A stretch of 64,000 bases of DNA, taken from contig NZ_CYSG01000004.1 in NCBI RefSeq assembly GCF_001457775.1, forward strand, positions 186,001 through 250,000, written 5' to 3'. A model generated the notes under the pieces. The model was not told the origin of the DNA. It made no database searches and saw only the letters and a list, made by a program, of their open reading frames with translations. Positions 61,104 to 64,000 of the stretch are shown here, in pieces. The DNA comes from Phaeobacter sp. CECT 5382. Lineage in GTDB: Bacteria > Pseudomonadota > Alphaproteobacteria > Rhodobacterales > Rhodobacteraceae. The position numbers and the translations under genes are program-made. Each line of letters begins with the position of its first letter. The stretch's first letter is position 1.

Positions 61104-61126
61104 ATTTTCGAAAATGTTGGACATTT
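61104..61126. promoter_or_regulatory. Overlapping palindromes, candidate GntR operator
   Basis: AAATGT-TGG-ACATTT (61112-61126) is a perfect palindrome with a three-base centre, the usual shape for an FCD-type site. It overlaps the perfect palindrome ATTTTCGAAAAT (61104-61115). Both are within 35 bp of the GntR start, so autorepression is likely; binding is inferred. Confidence 0.6.
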
Positions 61127-61444
61127 GTTGTGGATATTGCACAGTCCGTCAACCTGATTTTCTACCGGTAACTTCCACGGGTCATTTCTTCCGGGCAAGG
61201 TGAAACGGCCAAGGGGAAAGTCTAAGAGAGCAGGGCGGCGGCGGACACGTGGCGCTCTTGGCAGGGCCAATTCACCGCGGTTAAATTCAACGCGGTCAAA
61301 CGGTGCGCGCGACGTTCATCATCGACCCAGGAGCCATGTTGCGTGCAACGATTTATTATCCGATGACCACAGGCCGCTCAGTTGATGAGTTTTACCGGCC
61401 TATTCAGGTGCTTCAGACCTCGGATACACAAAGTCGCGCCCTTA

Positions 61445-61478
61445 GAAAGCTGGAAGCCTGGGAAAGCTGGAAGCCTGG
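61445..61478. repeat. Perfect 17-bp tandem duplication
   Basis: GAAAGCTGGAAGCCTGG occurs at 61445-61461 and 61462-61478. Confidence 0.95.
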
Positions 61479-61724
61479 TGAGGATTTGATTGTTCGATGC
61501 CGCAAACTTCCAAGGCGGGCGAGGCGCGTTTGTCTGAGGGGGGTACCAAGGATTGGTTTTTTCGACAAAGCCATTATACGCCGACGCTTGTCCGGCTCTA
61601 GGCCTCGAACGGACGCACCGAACATCCACCGGACGTGTCAGGCTGAATGGCCAATAAATCCAGCAAGCCGCAATTTCCGCGTACAAGATCGTCCAGTGTG
61701 ACCAAGTCCAACTCGTGATAGAAG

Positions 61725-62206
61725 CTGCATGGACCACCCTACAACGCGTCTTGAGAAAAAGTCGATTACGACAGCCAGATATGACCAGCCTTCATGAGAC
61801 CTGATGTATGTAGTGTCTGTCACCCAAACGAGGTCGGGATCATCAACACCGAATTGCCGGTCCAGCATATTATCTGCAACGATGGCTGGTTTGCCGCCAT
61901 AGCGGCCTGGACGACGTTTATAACCGATCTGTGCGGCGATGCCTGCAAGACTGGCCAGACGTGTCAAACGGTTCTCTGAACAGATTTCGCCTGCATCGCG
62001 TAGATCATCGGTCAGCTTCCGATAGCCATAGACCTTTCCGCTCTCTTTCCATGCTTAGTGGATCAGCTCCGTCTGACGCGCATCTTCAAGCGCACGCGGG
62101 CTTAGCGGTTCTTTAAGCCATGCATAGAAACCGCTGAAATGCACAGCCAGCACCCGACACATCGACCGTACCGAAAACTCCGCACGGTGAGCCTCTATGA
62201 CCGCGT
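61725..62206 (-). pseudogene. IS3-family orfB transposase remnant
   Basis: Minus-strand similarity runs from YAVIEAHRAEFSVRSMCRVL through SGFYAWLKEPLSPRALEDAR, a TAA stop in LIH-stop-AWKESG near 62056, [20 protein letters not shown], then [20 protein letters not shown] and SRRVVGWSM. The first catalytic Asp (VTDTTY) is there, but the second Asp and the Glu of the DDE set are lost with the 3' third. Confidence 0.85.
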
Positions 62207-62246
62207 ACTTCACTGAGAACCGCGCGCGAAGTACGCGGTCGCCTTC

Positions 62247-62456
62247 CTAAGAAACAGCCTTATCAATCTCGGCAGCCTGTTCCGCAACCTCTGACCTGAC
62301 ACGTGGCGACTTCGCAAACTGCGCCTTCCACGTGTACAGCGACTTGGTGCTGATCCCTAGTCGATCAGCCATTTCACTGTCTGCATACCCACGCTCAACA
62401 ACCTGCGCCACTGCGTCCTGTTTGAACTCGTCTGTAAACCGTATTCCCTTGTTCAT
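62247..62456 (-). pseudogene. IS3-family orfA, truncated
   Basis: The 69-residue frame opens with the HTH part of orfA (TDEFKQDAVAQVVERGYADS, LGISTKSLYTWKAQF). It ends early at EIDKAVS; the usual leucine-zipper segment with ERDILKK is deleted, and its last part (KATAYFARGSQ) reappears in another frame just downstream. GAGAGGAGGAT is a strong ribosome-binding site. Confidence 0.8.
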
Positions 62457-62531
62457 ATCCTCCTCTCCTTGGTTCCAAAAATACCAAGCAAAGCGTCTAC
62501 AAATCTAGGGGCACCTCAGTTTTGATGTTTC

Positions 62532-64000
62532 TTAGTCAAAGTCTTCTTGATTGTTTAAATGGCGAAAGGTCAGGCCCGGCATCGCCAAAAGGTTCTCTTC
62601 CCTGGAGATATCGTAGAGTTTCAGGTTTTCTGCATAAATGGCGTGGCCAATATAGACATCTTCCAATCCTATAGTTCTCATCGCAAAGAACTCTTTCATA
62701 GCCAAATACATGTAGGAACAAGCTTCCAGCCCCTTGCGACCCAGCACATATCCATATCCACCAGCCGCATATTCCCGGGGAAGAGGAAATTGATAACCTC
62801 GTTGTTCTATGACCGGGTCTTCGCATTTCGAGAGATGCCAGCCGTGCCATTGGTTCTTGTGATGAGATGTACCGACCCGTTTTCCGGCATAGTGGACGTT
62901 CTGCGCTTCAAGATCGTCCATCAAGACCGAGAGTTCCGGTCCATCAGCCAAGAAGAGGTCGTCATCCAGCTTCAACACAAATGCCGGGTTGGCTACAAGA
63001 TCGAGCAGTGTCAGAGCGTAAAAGACCTTCCGGTGGAGGCTTTCATAGTTGTCAGGGACTGGCACGATCAGTGTCTGATCGTCGTAGTTCAAGGACAGTA
63101 CCGTATCGTTCTCGTGGCGAACCTGATCTTCCCCAATCAGCAGGATATGGTGATGCTTCTTATCCCATTCTGAAAAGGAGGCGATGGACTGCTTAGCATA
63201 GCGAATGCGTGATTCACAACTTGTGTGAAGAATGACAATCTTGTCTTTGCAGTCGGTGCGTAGCCGGGCAACCGCCTCAGGGAATTCTATTTCCAGCACA
63301 TCGCCAAGAAACCGCTTCAGGTGGACGTTTTTAGGAAAGAGTGAGTACATGTCGCGCAGCTTGGCAAAATCTTTGCAAAGATCCGCAGCGCTTTTGGAAT
63401 CCTGAAGGTCAGAAATCTCTTCCAATTGGCGTTCTGGGCCGCTGACGCAAAACTCGAGATTGTAGTACAGGGGGCGTGTTGGCCGAATTTCTTTGGGGAC
63501 ACGAGAGATATTTCCCGCCAGAGTTTTGCCAACCTCTTTGATGAGAGGCTGACTTTTCTGTTCGAGCCGCTTGAGCGCATCATGTAAATTCCGGTCTTTC
63601 GACCGGTCTTTGAAGGATTGAAGCGTGTCCACAACAGTGGAATCGCGAAACAGAGTCTCTGCTCTCAAACCAAAAACAATATCTTGTTTTGATAGTGCTA
63701 GATCTTTCCAGAAGGCGCCCAAACCTTCGGTTTGAAGCTTTCGATATTGATCGCGCCAGGTTGCACCGGTCGTGACTGGCAATTCCGTGTTTACGGCATA
63801 TGCGGCACCGCCAACTGAGATCTTGTGCTTGTATTGATCCAGAGTTCGATGCGGATAATGTAGAATGATCAGGTCTTCTTCGATGTCGAGCCGTTCCCCA
63901 GCTACGCCCGCGACGCTATGGTTTCCCTGTTCGACAATGACGTAGTCGCTGGCACGATGAATGCATTTTGTTGGAAGTGGTTGACCAAAGCTATTCAGGC
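62532..64000 (-). CDS. Glycosyltransferase, C-terminal part (5' end outside window)
   Basis: The minus-strand frame is open to the window edge, giving about 488 residues. The first visible part (PTKCIHRASDYVIVEQGNHS, then HYPHRTLDQYKHKISVGG) resembles the end of a GT2-like domain that transfers sugar in capsule or LPS synthesis. The C-terminal part has LKLDDDLFL, a DxD-like metal site, and LEDVYIGHAI, as in GT31 galactosyltransferases. So two transferase modules appear fused. The TTG at 63782 is internal, not a start. It is next to the IS remnant, consistent with a variable surface-polysaccharide locus. Confidence 0.75.
   Translation of the reverse strand, partial: LNSFGQPLPTKCIHRASDYVIVEQGNHSVAGVAGERLDIEEDLIILHYPHRTLDQYKHKISVGGAAYAVNTELPVTTGATWRDQYRKLQTEGLGAFWKDLALSKQDIVFGLRAETLFRDSTVVDTLQSFKDRSKDRNLHDALKRLEQKSQPLIKEVGKTLAGNISRVPKEIRPTRPLYYNLEFCVSGPERQLEEISDLQDSKSAADLCKDFAKLRDMYSLFPKNVHLKRFLGDVLEIEFPEAVARLRTDCKDKIVILHTSCESRIRYAKQSIASFSEWDKKHHHILLIGEDQVRHENDTVLSLNYDDQTLIVPVPDNYESLHRKVFYALTLLDLVANPAFVLKLDDDLFLADGPELSVLMDDLEAQNVHYAGKRVGTSHHKNQWHGWHLSKCEDPVIEQRGYQFPLPREYAAGGYGYVLGRKGLEACSYMYLAMKEFFAMRTIGLEDVYIGHAIYAENLKLYDISREENLLAMPGLTFRHLNNQEDFD

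Larger units (their letters stand above)
61094..61724. other. Gene-free region between the ABC operon and the IS remnant
   Basis: No convincing gene. It holds the palindromes upstream of the GntR gene, a 15-bp imperfect duplication (61271-61300, 13 of 15), a 17-bp perfect duplication (61445-61478), and stretches with broken open frames that may be further decayed mobile DNA. Confidence 0.5.
61725..62518 (-). mobile_element. Decayed IS3-family insertion sequence
   Basis: The element keeps one end (TGAGGTGCCCCTAGATTTG, reading from 62518 on the minus strand), the orfA start and the first two thirds of orfB. The other end is missing: similarity stops near 61725. There is one nonsense codon in orfB and a deletion at the orfA-orfB junction. 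It cannot transpose by itself. Confidence 0.8.

Overview
The window looks like chromosomal DNA from a marine Roseobacter-group alphaproteobacterium (Rhodobacterales). Pointers are a dmdA-acuI pair for DMSP breakdown, a circularly permuted two-piece tmRNA gene, an RNase E with a large insertion in its S1 domain, an F1-ATPase zeta inhibitor, a trgA-trgB-cysK tellurite locus as in Rhodobacter, and a stand-alone corrinoid protein beside a homocysteine methyltransferase. The genus cannot be fixed from the sequence alone.

Layout. 0-10 kb: end of ribonuclease D, a lipoprotein, sufE, a WYL regulator divergent from a glutathione transferase, a B12/methyl-transfer cluster (DUF1638, corrinoid protein, radical SAM protein, homocysteine methyltransferase), an MprF-like protein and the zeta subunit. 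10-15 kb: purC-purS-purQ, then a DctB-like kinase with a DctD-like regulator whose AAA+ core is degenerate. 15-19 kb: a long gene-free leader and rne. 19-30 kb: a frameshifted HAD phosphatase, TusA, CcdA, a hydrolase-P450 pair, the fumC operon, sspB, and chrB-chrA. 30-38 kb: tmRNA on the minus strand, a GntR regulator divergent from dmdA-acuI, a BCCT carrier and a class V aminotransferase. 37.8-44.3 kb: one long same-strand unit cfa-trgA-trgB-cysK-mscS. 44.3-46.6 kb: tRNA-Ser(GGA), 1.1 kb without a gene, and a Hint-domain protein. 46.6-57.6 kb: MobA-like, dimethylglycine-dehydrogenase-like, BT1-like carrier, CorC, XerD, two unknown proteins (one only 49 aa) divergent from aroK-aroB. 57.7-61.1 kb: a GntR-SBP-ATPase-permease ABC operon. 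61-64 kb: a decayed IS3-family element and the 3' part of a glycosyltransferase gene.

The most unusual signal is not a gene. At least eight exact and about a dozen imperfect head-to-tail duplications of 10-22 bp lie almost only between genes, spread over the whole window. One of them, between the GntR regulator and dmdA, doubles a GTC-T-GAC palindrome and may have created a two-site operator.

Functionally, DmdA, AcuI, the GntR regulator and probably the BCCT carrier form a DMSP uptake and catabolism module. The corrinoid protein and the homocysteine methyltransferase look like separate pieces of a split methionine synthase. The cfa-trgAB-cysK-mscS unit joins membrane modification, thiol synthesis and osmotic protection.
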